Source of the DNA: Strigomonas culicis
Taxonomy: Eukaryota; Euglenozoa; Kinetoplastea; Trypanosomatida; Trypanosomatidae
Direction: 5' to 3'
Assembly (NCBI GenBank): GCA_000482145.1
Contig: AUXH01000110.1
Span: forward strand, 1 to 40,192
Length of the DNA stretch: 40,192 nucleotides
Under the pieces are notes generated by a model, which worked only from the letters and a program-made list of their open reading frames with translations, was not told the DNA's origin and did not search any database. The position numbers and the translations under genes were made by a program. Each line of letters begins with the position of its first letter. The first letter of the stretch is position 1. This document shows, piece by piece, positions 10,678 through 19,445 of this stretch.

Positions 10678-13176
10678 TCAGAATTCAATATTTTGAAAGT
10701 TCCTCTCTCGCATCACCTCATCTACGTCCCGTCTGCTGTGTCGGATACACATAACTGTATCACTACTGTTATTATTATTGATAACAATGTTAGGACACAA
10801 GGGGCTGTTGCAGTTACTCATCGAATGGTTCGCCGGTAAACTCCGTGTTTGCTCCGCGGAGGCGGATCCCACGTCCAAGAGGAAAGACGGTGTGTGCGCC
10901 AGCACCGACAGCAATGGACCGCGGTGATGTCCGTACGCACTGTAGCTCGACCGACCGGCCGCCTTATTGACGCCCCGGCCGCTCAGATAGCCGGTGTAAC
11001 ACGCCTGTTGCGGGGCGTGGCGCTGCGCGTTCAGTAGCTGGCTGCTGCTGCGGCTGCACAGGCCGGCGCTGTCGGGCAGGATGCCACCGCCACAGCTGCT
11101 GTTGCTACTGCCGGTCGGCCGGGCGTGCGGCGGCGTCGTGGCCGCGCGGTCCTGCAGCAGCTGTGTCGTGCTAAACCGGTTGCCGTAGTAGCACCGCAGC
11201 TTGCGGAGCTGCTGCTTCAGCAGCGCCTCTTCGTTGTGCATGAACGCGATGCGCTTCGACAGGCGGCGCATGCGCTGTAGCACGTCTGTCATCTTTGACT
11301 CGCTCGCGCGGTCCAGGTGCAGCAGGCCCTCGCCCTCCGCCGGGTCCGCGTGGCGGGGCCGGGGGGTGGGGCTGTCGTCGCGGCAGCGGCTGTTCGACCG
11401 GAGATCGCTCGAGCACAGGCTGTGCATGCTGCCGTCGCCGCGCGCCGGGCGCGGCGCCGCGAGGCTCACCGGGCTGAGGCCCGGCGCGGGAGGCGGCACC
11501 GGGGTGGGCGGCGGCCGGTCGTCGAACTTCGTCAGCTGCAGACAGCCCAGCGCGAAGCCGCGCGTCGGGGCGTCGCTGCACGACGGCCGCCGCGCGGCCG
11601 CCGCGTCCAGCGCGCCGACTACGTTGAAGAGCACGTCCCCGTCCTCCTCCCCCTCCTCGCCCGGGGGGAGCAGCGCGAGCCGCTGCGGCGCCGGGCAGAG
11701 CGGCGCGTGCGCATCGAGCGGCGCGGCCACCTGCGGCTTCTCCGCGGACGGGAGCGGCGGCGGCGGGCGGTGCACCCGCGGCTCGACGGTCGTCTGGATG
11801 CTCGGCGCGCGCGCCCCGCCCTCCGTGGACCCCGACGTGGGCAGCGGCGGCGCCTCGGAAACCATCGGCGACGGACACCGCGTGGGGGAGCTCCACGGGC
11901 TGTTCGCGCTGCTGTCGCTCGCGTGCGCGGCCTCCGGGTCCGTGACGGACGCGTGGGTCGACGCGCGGTCACTCGCTGGTGGCGCGAGCGGCGCGTCTTG
12001 GATGGAGCCCCCGCCGCCACCCGTGAGGGCAGGCATGGGGATGGGTGAGACCCGCGGCGACGCCTCGTCGTCCTCCGAGGGGAGGGCCGCCGCGTGGCTG
12101 CCTGCGGCGCCCACCGCCGCCCCCAACGATGGGGGTGGCGGCGCCTCCACCAGGTCCGCGAGCGCGGCCGCCGTACTGCACTTGCGGGCTAGCACCGCGT
12201 CGCTCATGCTGCTGTCGGGTCCATCCGTGCTGCCCCGCAGGCTGTCGTCGGCGTCGGCCGCCGGCCGCCGCCCGCGGCTGCTGCCGCGCCGCTCGCCCTC
12301 TGCGTGGGAGAGCACGCTGAGGCTCTCCTCCGACGTAAGCAGGTGCATGAGTCGCTCGTTCTTGAGCTTCTCGAGGCACAGCGCGCTCTGCAGGCAGCGC
12401 ACCCGCTGCTGCAACCGCTCCACGACGCCGACCGCCGGACAGCAGCAGCTGCTATGCGGTGTCTGTGGCGAGGAGGCCGAGAAGTCGTGCTGCTGCAGCG
12501 CGTGGTGGCGCTCCTCCTTCTGAAACGCCACGCAGCGCATCAGCAGCCGCACCAGGAGGTCCTCGCAGCGCGCCTCCGGCGGCACCGTGCTGCTGGTCGT
12601 CGGGACGGGCGTCGACTGCGCGGTTGCCGCCTTGCTGACGCGCGCCTTCACACCCGCGCGATGCCGCGCGCTATGGCTGGTCAGACGGCTCTGGCTCGTC
12701 CGGTGTGGACCGGCCGCAGGCGCGGCGGTTCGTGCCGCGCACACCGGCGCACACGCCTTGGGGCCAGCACGGCGCGGCGCATCCAGCACCGCCGCGTCGG
12801 CGTCGCCGCCCGACCGCGGCTCGCCGGTGCTCCCCCGGCGATCGGTTAGACTGGAGGATGTGGAGAGCGAGGCGGCGGATGGGGTTGCCGCGCCGCCTCC
12901 GAGGGCGGCGTACACCCGCTGCTGGAGCGACGCGAGCTGATAGCGCGCGGCCGCCGCATCGACCTCCCGCAGCAGCGCCGCCACGTGGCGGCCGTGAGCC
13001 TCGCTGCGGCGGACGCTGCAGCAGCACGACGCCGCGCTCTCGCGCGCGGAGGAGAGGGAGGACGAGCCGCAGGCGGAGATGGTGAGGACGGCGGCCGGCG
13101 CCAGCGGCGGGGGTCGCTGGCGCGCAGAGCCGGCCGTAGGCGTGCCGACCGTATGCTTGTAGTAGCTGGTGAACAT
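10678..13176 (-). CDS. Hypothetical protein with two short coiled coils, low complexity
   Basis: 832 residues, not recognised. Ser, Ala, Pro and Arg dominate. A Cys-containing N-terminal segment (SCCCS) is followed by a helical stretch near residues 60-95. Two conserved-looking islands stand out: about 200-290 (EDLLVRLLMRC, then a coiled coil with VERLQQRVRCLQSAL and LEKLKNERLMHLL) and about 620-680 (TDVLQRMRRLSKRI, EEALLKQQLRKLRCYYGN). The middle, about 290-610, is disordered Pro/Ser/Ala-rich sequence with many SP sites. The C-terminus has an Asn run and ends in DEVMRERNFQNIEF. The first ATG after a predicted splice acceptor was chosen as the start. The two helical islands suggest an oligomerising scaffold or cytoskeletal protein, but there is no direct evidence for function. 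GC3 bias over the full length supports a real gene. Confidence 0.75.
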   Translation of the reverse strand: MFTSYYKHTVGTPTAGSARQRPPPLAPAAVLTISACGSSSLSSARESAASCCCSVRRSEAHGRHVAALLREVDAAAARYQLASLQQRVYAALGGGAATPSAASLSTSSSLTDRRGSTGEPRSGGDADAAVLDAPRRAGPKACAPVCAARTAAPAAGPHRTSQSRLTSHSARHRAGVKARVSKAATAQSTPVPTTSSTVPPEARCEDLLVRLLMRCVAFQKEERHHALQQHDFSASSPQTPHSSCCCPAVGVVERLQQRVRCLQSALCLEKLKNERLMHLLTSEESLSVLSHAEGERRGSSRGRRPAADADDSLRGSTDGPDSSMSDAVLARKCSTAAALADLVEAPPPPSLGAAVGAAGSHAAALPSEDDEASPRVSPIPMPALTGGGGGSIQDAPLAPPASDRASTHASVTDPEAAHASDSSANSPWSSPTRCPSPMVSEAPPLPTSGSTEGGARAPSIQTTVEPRVHRPPPPLPSAEKPQVAAPLDAHAPLCPAPQRLALLPPGEEGEEDGDVLFNVVGALDAAAARRPSCSDAPTRGFALGCLQLTKFDDRPPPTPVPPPAPGLSPVSLAAPRPARGDGSMHSLCSSDLRSNSRCRDDSPTPRPRHADPAEGEGLLHLDRASESKMTDVLQRMRRLSKRIAFMHNEEALLKQQLRKLRCYYGNRFSTTQLLQDRAATTPPHARPTGSSNSSCGGGILPDSAGLCSRSSSQLLNAQRHAPQQACYTGYLSGRGVNKAAGRSSYSAYGHHRGPLLSVLAHTPSFLLDVGSASAEQTRSLPANHSMSNCNSPLCPNIVINNNNSSDTVMCIRHSRRDVDEVMRERNFQNIEF

Positions 13177-13220
13177 ACGGGACTACTAGCGTTCCCTTTT
13201 TTCGTCGTATGTTTCGATCC

Positions 13221-13236
13221 CTTGAAAAGGTAAAAA
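13221..13236 (-). promoter_or_regulatory. Predicted trans-splice acceptor for the 832-residue protein gene
   Basis: A short pyrimidine-rich stretch on the minus strand (plus 13224-13236) is followed by AAG with AG at plus 13221-13222. The leader would be about 45 bases. The tract is weaker than at neighbouring genes. Confidence 0.35.
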
Positions 13237-13238
13237 CA

Positions 13239-13259
13239 ATATATATATATATATATATA
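13239..13259. repeat. AT dinucleotide microsatellite
   Basis: About ten AT units just upstream, on the coding strand, of the predicted splice signal of the 832-residue protein gene. Confidence 0.85.
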
Positions 13260-14994
13260 CACCAATTGTGTATGTCCTTCTGTAGCGATGATCACAAAGA
13301 AAAAAATTTGTAATATGAAATGAATATACACTTGCTACGATATGTTTTTTTTTTTTAGTTTTGAAGAAGGTACCCTCTTTTTTGTATCTTGCCTTCAAAA
13401 GGAAAGAAACGGAAAAAAAAGTTAATGAAAACAAAGATAAAAAGGAAAAAAACTAAAAAACTAAAAGCACCTCAATATACAAACTGTATGGCAACAGTAT
13501 AAAAGAACAGGAAAAAAAGAAAAAACAGCACGACTTATACGTATAGATATATATAAATATACAAATGTATAAATATATAAAGAGTAACAATGGTTTTTTT
13601 TTTTTGCAATAATATTTTGTTCTTATCACTTTGATCTTCTATGAATGAAAAATAAAATAAAAAATAAAGAAAAAAAAAGAGCGAAACAAGGTAGTGTGAA
13701 GAAAATTGTTTCTCGTAATTGCGTACGATATGGTGGTGGTATTTTTTCCACTCAACTCCAGTCACTGCTTTGTTCTTCTAGCCAAATATCTTCACTATAT
13801 TTTACCGATATTATATTCAAAAAAAAAGGTGGTGATGATACTAAAGAGAGTGATATTCTGTTCACCCTCTTCTTTTCTCATAAAGCAACTGAAGGAAAAG
13901 AAAAAAAGAGATACACAAGTAAAGATTAAAAAAAAAAAATGGCTTCTTCACACGATATTTAGCAGTAGTAATTAGTGACAGAGAGTAAGAAAGAGAAAAA
14001 AAAAGAAGAGAGAGAGAGATAAAGAGAGAGAAGGGATCATTAAAAAAAAAAAGTAAACACATATAGAATTATATGAACACACAAGAAATGGATATCGCAC
14101 AATAATACTAATAATAGTATTAATAACATAACAATTAGTATTATTATCGTATTTTTTTTTTTGAAAAGGAAAGCACGTAGGTAACAGAACAAGCATTAAA
14201 GGGGGAAAAGTAAAGAAAGAGAGAATGAAAAAAAAAAAAGAACAATCATGACAACAACAATAATTTATTATTATTATTATACAATTGTAATCAAAACAAA
14301 CGAATCGGGAAAAAGATTTGTATGTTTATATCTTTTTATCTTTAACGCATTCGCATATCTCTTCGATAAGCACTTAATAGCTCGCTTTTCCTTTTCTTTC
14401 ATTTTTTTTTCCTTAGATGCTTCTATATAATTATGCCTTTTTTTTTCATTCTGTCTTTTTGATGTTTTCCAAAATAAACAAGATAAAACGCAAACATATT
14501 TAAAACGAAGAAGAAAAAAAAATAGAATTATTATGATGTCTATTAGTAAGACTGAACTGAAGGAAGTAAAAAAAAAAGAGAATAAAAATACTTTTATTCT
14601 GTTCCTTTTCTTTTTTTTTGTCGCTAAACGTTTACACGCTGCAACAAAAATAATAATAATAACAAACCAAAAAACAATGAGAGGCAGCACGACAACGACC
14701 GCTTTTATTACTACTGTCATTCATAGTACCATGACGATGTATATACTATTTATGCATAGTCGTACACACTTCAGCAAGAACAAGAATAGGAACAAGAATA
14801 AAAGCGAGAATCGTTTTTTTTTCCTTCTCTTTTTTTTTTATTATTAGGTTGATATATTTATTCGAGTATGTTTGTCTCTATATACGTGTGTGTATTATGA
14901 ACACGAGTGTTAGTTTATTATTATTATTATTATATATATATGTATAGTATTTTTTTTTTACGCATTAGCATTCGTATGCTGCGTCTCTTTCTTC
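13260..14994 (-). other. Long 3' untranslated region of trypanothione synthetase
   Basis: The longest gene-free stretch, about 1.7 kb. It is AT-rich with A/T homopolymers, ATT/AAT triplet runs (about 14261-14280 and 14917-14931) and purine runs near 13985-14035. A 12-base AT-only inverted repeat (14101-14112 with 14134-14145) is within chance for such composition. The longest frames (14277-14720 minus, 13645-13975 plus) are Lys/Phe/Ile-rich without GC3 bias and are not called. No RNA gene was recognised. Confidence 0.55.
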
Positions 14995-16980
14995 CTACTC
15001 ATCACAGACGGTCTTGTCCACGTCGTCGTGCGTCACCGGCTTGGGGATGGTGTCCAACTTGATGCGGATGGCCGAAAACGGGCTCTCCAGACCGGTGATG
15101 ATCGTCCGGTCCTCGCGGATGCCGGTGCCGCTGTACGCGTCGCCGAGCATCCAGCCGCCCATGATGGCGTAGTAGCCATCCTGCGGGACGATGTTGAACA
15201 GCTCCTGGTAGATCATATCCCGCTCCCCGTAGTTGCCTTGCGACGCCGCGCGCACCTCGCCGTCGCCGGAGGTGATGGTAACGTTGCGGCCCACGCGACC
15301 GACGATGGGCTTCTGCGCGTAGCCCTGCTGCTGCAGCTCCGGCGTCAGCTCGTACTCCGCCTTGAGGATCGCCGGGTGGTTCGGGTGGCTGTGGTAGATG
15401 AGCGGCAGGATCGCCTTGTTGCTCGGAATGAGCTTCCACATGGGCTCGAAGTAGAGGATGTCCCAGTGCGCGGGGTCCTCCGGCAGTAGCACGTCACACA
15501 GCCGCACCTTGTCCTGCGGCGACGGCTTCCACCCCGCGCCGCGCTCCTCCTTCGCCTTGTAGTAGTCGCTGATAGCGGTCTCCCACATCCACGTCTTCCA
15601 CACCGCGCGCACCGGCACGTCGTCGCTGTCGACGACGACGCCGTCGGCGTTGAAGTGGAACTCGTCGAACATCACGCAGAGCTTCGTGTCCAGCCCGGCA
15701 GCCGCCGCGCCCTCCATGCAGTACAGCGCCGTGTACTGCTCCTCGCGGTCGTCATCGACGAGAAAGTGCACGCGGCCGGTCGCGCCGCTCTGGCGCCACG
15801 CCATGGTGAGGTTGCGCATCATGAGGAAGCCGGAGGAGCGCGTGCTCGTCTGGTCGAGCCCGATGGAAGCCGCCCACTTCTCCTGGATGCGGCCGCACTC
15901 CAGCAGCGTCGACGCGCTGTCCGCGTTGTACTCGAAGCACTTGAAGGACTTGGTCTCGTTGTTGAACACAAAGTCAAAGCGACCGCTGATGTACGTGCGC
16001 TGGTAGTTCCACGAGTGGCGCAGCCGCGGCCAGAACTCCTCCGGGATCTGGAACACGCGCAGCAGGGCGTCATCGGCGATGACCTTCTCCGTGGCCTCCA
16101 TGAAGATGCCGTGCAGCTGCGTGCCGTACGCGACGCAGCGCAGCCACAGCTCCTGGTTGGCCTCGTAGTAGGTTGCTTCGTTCTCCTCCAGCCGCGAGCG
16201 GCTGACGTCCATCCCGAACTCCTCCACGAAGAGCTTCTCCGCCGGGTTGGAGAGATCGAGCCAGTTGGGCTTCACGACCGTCGGCTGGAAGGTGCGGCGG
16301 TAGAGATAGGGGTCCGCCGGCGGGCGGAACAGCAGGGAGGGGTGTACTGTCAGCGCGGTGGCGGTGGCGGGGTCGCGGTTAGGCACGTCCGGGAAGGTCA
16401 CCCACCCCAGCGGGATCTCCACATCCGCGGGGTCGATGTCATCGATGATGGTGTACAGCGTGGCCCCGTCCTCGCCGCGCTTGCTGCTGTCCAGCTTCAG
16501 CTTGAAGTTGTAGTCGCCCTCCCACTTGTGGAAGCGGTAGTTCTGGTCGGCGACGCACACGTAGTCGTCGCCGACCGCCGTGATGACGCCGACGTGGCCG
16601 ACGATGTTCGCGTCGCTTGAGGGGTAGATGATGAGGCTGTCGGCGACCGGCTTCGCGGTCGTGCCGTTGCGGATGGGGAGCACCGCAACCGGCTCGCCGC
16701 TCGCGGCCGCGAAGACCTCGCTCAGCTGGAAGATGTGGCACGCCCAGTTCACCTCCGGCAGCACCAGCCCCTTCCGCTCGAGCAGCCAGCGCCGCGCAAA
16801 CTCGACGCACTGGTACTTGAAGCCGCAGAAGACGTCGCCGTCGAGGCTGCGCTCGCCGCTGAAGAAGTGGTCGTGTTTGTTGCTGTACGCGGGAATGCCT
16901 CCCGGCGCGTAGCCCTGCACCTCCCCGAACGGAAGGTAGCCCTCGCGGTCAAGTGTGTAGGTCGGTTTATCAGCGGCCAT
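14995..16980 (-). CDS. TRYS: Trypanothione synthetase (bifunctional synthetase-amidase)
   Basis: 661 residues from the chosen start, close to the roughly 650 of the family. It joins glutathione to spermidine in two ATP-driven steps to make trypanothione, the main trypanosomatid thiol. Seen: an N-terminal CHAP-type amidase with the conserved AYSNKHDH and [15 protein letters not shown] segments (catalytic Cys58) and GHVGVITAV (His129). A C-terminal ATP-grasp ligase follows, with [18 protein letters not shown], and [14 protein letters not shown] near the nucleotide site. The frame is open to an earlier ATG at 17217, but that extension is AT-coded Phe/Leu-rich sequence and the best splice acceptor lies at 17077. 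The ATG at 16980 (MAADKPTY) is therefore preferred. The related glutathionylspermidine synthetase has the same architecture, so the split between TryS and GspS rests on overall resemblance and on the expected synteny with MRE11. Confidence 0.9.
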   Translation of the reverse strand: MAADKPTYTLDREGYLPFGEVQGYAPGGIPAYSNKHDHFFSGERSLDGDVFCGFKYQCVEFARRWLLERKGLVLPEVNWACHIFQLSEVFAAASGEPVAVLPIRNGTTAKPVADSLIIYPSSDANIVGHVGVITAVGDDYVCVADQNYRFHKWEGDYNFKLKLDSSKRGEDGATLYTIIDDIDPADVEIPLGWVTFPDVPNRDPATATALTVHPSLLFRPPADPYLYRRTFQPTVVKPNWLDLSNPAEKLFVEEFGMDVSRSRLEENEATYYEANQELWLRCVAYGTQLHGIFMEATEKVIADDALLRVFQIPEEFWPRLRHSWNYQRTYISGRFDFVFNNETKSFKCFEYNADSASTLLECGRIQEKWAASIGLDQTSTRSSGFLMMRNLTMAWRQSGATGRVHFLVDDDREEQYTALYCMEGAAAAGLDTKLCVMFDEFHFNADGVVVDSDDVPVRAVWKTWMWETAISDYYKAKEERGAGWKPSPQDKVRLCDVLLPEDPAHWDILYFEPMWKLIPSNKAILPLIYHSHPNHPAILKAEYELTPELQQQGYAQKPIVGRVGRNVTITSGDGEVRAASQGNYGERDMIYQELFNIVPQDGYYAIMGGWMLGDAYSGTGIREDRTIITGLESPFSAIRIKLDTIPKPVTHDDVDKTVCDE

Positions 16981-17326
16981 GATGAGAAAAGAGAAAAAAA
17001 AAGTTGTTGTATATATCAGAAGAAGAAAAAAGGTATTATTAGAATTTTTAGAATTGAATGAAAAGACGGTTAATGACTGAAGATGGCGTTTATTAAATGA
17101 GCCGCAGTGACCGAGAAAAAAAAGAGAGAAAGGGGAGAACGGGAGAATAAAACTGTGTACGTAATCGCCTTTTCTTTTACGATCAGCACTAGTAAAACAG
17201 TGGTAATAGATATACAATCATTCTTGTAATCATTATGTGGGTCCTTCTTATTATTCTTATTGATTATGATTCGCATTGCAAGTGTAAGTAGACAAATAAG
17301 GACTTCGTATTCTCGAATCCCTAAGG
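16981..17326 (-). other. Intergenic region between the 565-residue protein gene and TRYS
   Basis: Short AT-rich spacer holding the TRYS splice signal and the brief 3' UTR of the upstream gene. Nothing else was seen. Confidence 0.6.
17077..17147 (-). promoter_or_regulatory. Predicted trans-splice acceptor for trypanothione synthetase
   Basis: A long C/T tract on the minus strand (plus 17113-17147) is followed by CATCTTCAG with AG at plus 17077-17078. No AG lies between there and the ATG at 16980 on the coding strand, although a second T-rich tract directly precedes the ATG. This placement excludes the upstream in-frame ATG from the mature mRNA and decides the start. Confidence 0.55.
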
Positions 17327-19024
17327 CTACTTGGCGGCAGCAGTATCACTACCCGCCGAGGGCAGCGGCGCACCAGGCTCCTCGGCGTCGGCCGGGCGCG
17401 ACTCCTCGGCGCCCTGCAGCCCCGCACGTAGCGGCGTGTATGCCGGCGCCGCGGCGCCGCCCGCGGAGGCGCGCTCGCCGGCCAGCCGCTGCTGCAGCTC
17501 CTCCTCCGCTCCGAAGAGCCGCACGTGGGCGAACACGTCCTGCTGCGCGATGGGCGTCCCGTCCAGCGCGCGCGGCGCCTCGCCGGCGGTGAGGCTGCGG
17601 CCGCGCGTCTGGACGGCCGCGACGAGCTCGGGCCGCTTGCCGACCCACCCTTCGTAGTCCAGCAGCCCCGCTGGCGGCGCGAGGCCGGGGTACAGCTCCA
17701 CGCGGCCCGGGCTCAGCACGCTCGACGGCGTCTCCCACGCCTCCTCCAGAAACGCCTTCTCGAAGAGCGGGAAGAAGGGGAGCGGCACGTACAGCTCCAC
17801 GCTGAAGGCGCGGTTCATGATGAGCCGCTCCTTCGCCTCGTTGCCGACGCGGTGGAAGCCCTTGATGAGCGCCTGCTGGTTGAGCTTGCCCAGGTCCCGC
17901 TCGAAGCGCGCGCCGGATGAGTAGAGCGAGAGCGCCGGGATGCGCAGCACATCCGCGGCGGTCGTGTGCGGCGCCAGGTGCCGCGCCGGCGCCGACGCGG
18001 GGCCGCCCCGCAGCTCCGCGGCCTCGTAGAGGATGTTGCGGTAGGCGGAGATCAGCTCCACCTGCGCCTCCTCGCGACGGAAGCGCGCGCAGTCCACGAA
18101 GGGGTCCACACAGAGCGCCATGTGGTACTCCAGCTCCATCTCAAAGGGCTGCTGCGCCGCCGCCCCGGCCGGCAGCAGGACCGCCTCACGACGGGTCGTG
18201 CGGCCGTGGAGCTGCACGGTGTCCCCATTCGTGCGCAGCTGACGGCGGTAGCGCGTCTGGTAGAAAAAGAGCTCACGCTCGTCCTTCGGCGCGGAGGGGG
18301 GTGGGGCCAAGGCGGTGGCGTCCCCCAGCAGCGCGGCTGGGCCCCCTGCTGCCGCGGCCGCGTCCGCCTCCGCCTCGAGCAGCCGCTCGCGCTCCTCCGC
18401 GGTGAGCTCGCCGCACAGCGCCTGCGGGTCGTTCAGGTCCACCACGCGGCGCTCCAGCATCGCGTGGGTGCCGTCCGGGCGCGCGGCCTCGTAGTAGTGG
18501 CGGTGGGGGTGCGGCCGCTGCACCGGCGCCTCCACCTCTGCGGCGCGGATGGGCTGGACGACGAGCACGCGCCACCGCCGGCGGCGCCGCAGCGCGGCCT
18601 CGGCCGCGCGCTGCTTCTCCACCACGAGCGCCATGCGGGCGTCGCCGTCGGCCGCCTTCTGCCTGCCGATGGGACTGCCCGCTGCGCTCGTCGGGTCGTC
18701 CGCGCGGCCGGCGAAAAAGGACTCCAGCAGCGACGGATCCAGCGGCGCGTAGAGGTCGTCCAGCGACAGCAGCGGCAGCACGCGGATGCGGCTCTCGAAG
18801 GCGAGCGAGAGCGTGTCGCGGCCGCGCGGCTTGTTGAAGGTGATGCCGCTGCGTCGGAGGCGCCGCACGCGGTCGAGGTCCTGTCCGCTGTAAAAGGTGC
18901 GCCGCGCCGCGCGCAGTGGACTGCGGAAGAACAAAAAGGACAGAGCCGCACGGCTGGGAGAAGCCGAGCGCCGCGAGGCCGCCCACGCACACGCGGTGCC
19001 TCCTCCGTACATCGTGCCGCGCAT
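17327..19024 (-). CDS. Hypothetical protein, probable mitochondrial targeting
   Basis: 565 residues from the chosen ATG at 19024, not recognised. The N-terminus (MRGTMYGGG, then Ala/Ser/Arg-rich with no acidic residue for about 45 positions, including SRRSASPSRAALSFLF and SPLRAARR) looks like a mitochondrial presequence. The body mixes conserved-looking segments (FNKPRGRDTLSLAFESR near 70, VELYVPLPFFPLFEKAFLEEAWE near 420, LLDYEGWVGKRPELV near 460) with Ala/Glu-rich inserts, as in many divergent kinetoplastid mitoribosome-associated or RNA-processing proteins. No catalytic motif or membrane segment is seen. An in-frame extension to 19258 is AT-coded and hydrophobic and lies above the predicted splice acceptor, so it was excluded. 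The mitochondrial assignment is inferred from the N-terminus only. Confidence 0.75.
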   Translation of the reverse strand: MRGTMYGGGTACAWAASRRSASPSRAALSFLFFRSPLRAARRTFYSGQDLDRVRRLRRSGITFNKPRGRDTLSLAFESRIRVLPLLSLDDLYAPLDPSLLESFFAGRADDPTSAAGSPIGRQKAADGDARMALVVEKQRAAEAALRRRRRWRVLVVQPIRAAEVEAPVQRPHPHRHYYEAARPDGTHAMLERRVVDLNDPQALCGELTAEERERLLEAEADAAAAAGGPAALLGDATALAPPPSAPKDERELFFYQTRYRRQLRTNGDTVQLHGRTTRREAVLLPAGAAAQQPFEMELEYHMALCVDPFVDCARFRREEAQVELISAYRNILYEAAELRGGPASAPARHLAPHTTAADVLRIPALSLYSSGARFERDLGKLNQQALIKGFHRVGNEAKERLIMNRAFSVELYVPLPFFPLFEKAFLEEAWETPSSVLSPGRVELYPGLAPPAGLLDYEGWVGKRPELVAAVQTRGRSLTAGEAPRALDGTPIAQQDVFAHVRLFGAEEELQQRLAGERASAGGAAAPAYTPLRAGLQGAEESRPADAEEPGAPLPSAGSDTAAAK

Positions 19025-19445
19025 GGCTACGGGTTCTAGTGTCTGTATATGGCTTTCTGACTGTGTTGTTTTGTTTGTTTGTTTGTGGAAGAAAAGAAAA
19101 GAGGAAAAAAAAAAGATAATCAATGAAGTCATCATCATAGAACATATAGCCAAGTAAATATGACATGGGGGACATAATAGGTAGTTAAAAAGAAGAAACC
19201 ACACCAAAAAAAAATAAAAAATAAGTATAGCTAAGCATATATAGTTGAGTCCAAACAACTATAAGCAAAAATAACAATAATAATAATGCATTTAGAAAAG
19301 GAAAAGAAAAAAGCAATCTGATGAATCTGTGGTCTTGGAGACATAAAAGCCTCTTTATCACTTCACACAAGTACACACATGCACACACAAAACAACTGTC
19401 AATCTATGAATAGTTACGTAAGAGATTATAGGTGGATTAGCTCAC
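19025..19445 (-). other. Intergenic region between MRE11 and the 565-residue protein gene
   Basis: About 420 bases of AT-rich spacer: the MRE11 3' UTR plus the splice signal described separately. Nothing else was seen. Confidence 0.6.
19071..19117 (-). promoter_or_regulatory. Predicted trans-splice acceptor for the 565-residue protein gene
   Basis: A strong T/C tract on the minus strand (plus 19088-19117) is followed by an AG-free spacer and AACACAG, with AG at plus 19071-19072. The leader of about 47 bases decides the start at 19024 rather than 19258. Confidence 0.6.

Noticed and set aside
14101..14145. 12-base AT-only inverted repeat
   Set aside because: It contains almost only A and T in very AT-rich DNA, so it is easily explained by chance, unlike the mixed-composition hairpin at 32422.
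14277..14720. 147-codon minus-strand frame in the TRYS 3' region
   Set aside because: Lys/Phe/Ile/Val-rich with AT-rich codons, no GC3 bias and no recognisable domain.
16981..17217. N-terminal extension of trypanothione synthetase to the ATG at 17217
   Set aside because: The extension is AT-coded and hydrophobic, family length fits the ATG at 16980, and the best splice acceptor (17077) removes the upstream ATG.
19025..19258. N-terminal extension of the 565-residue protein, resembling a membrane anchor
   Set aside because: Its hydrophobic residues come from T-rich spacer DNA, and a strong polypyrimidine tract with AG at 19071 lies inside it.
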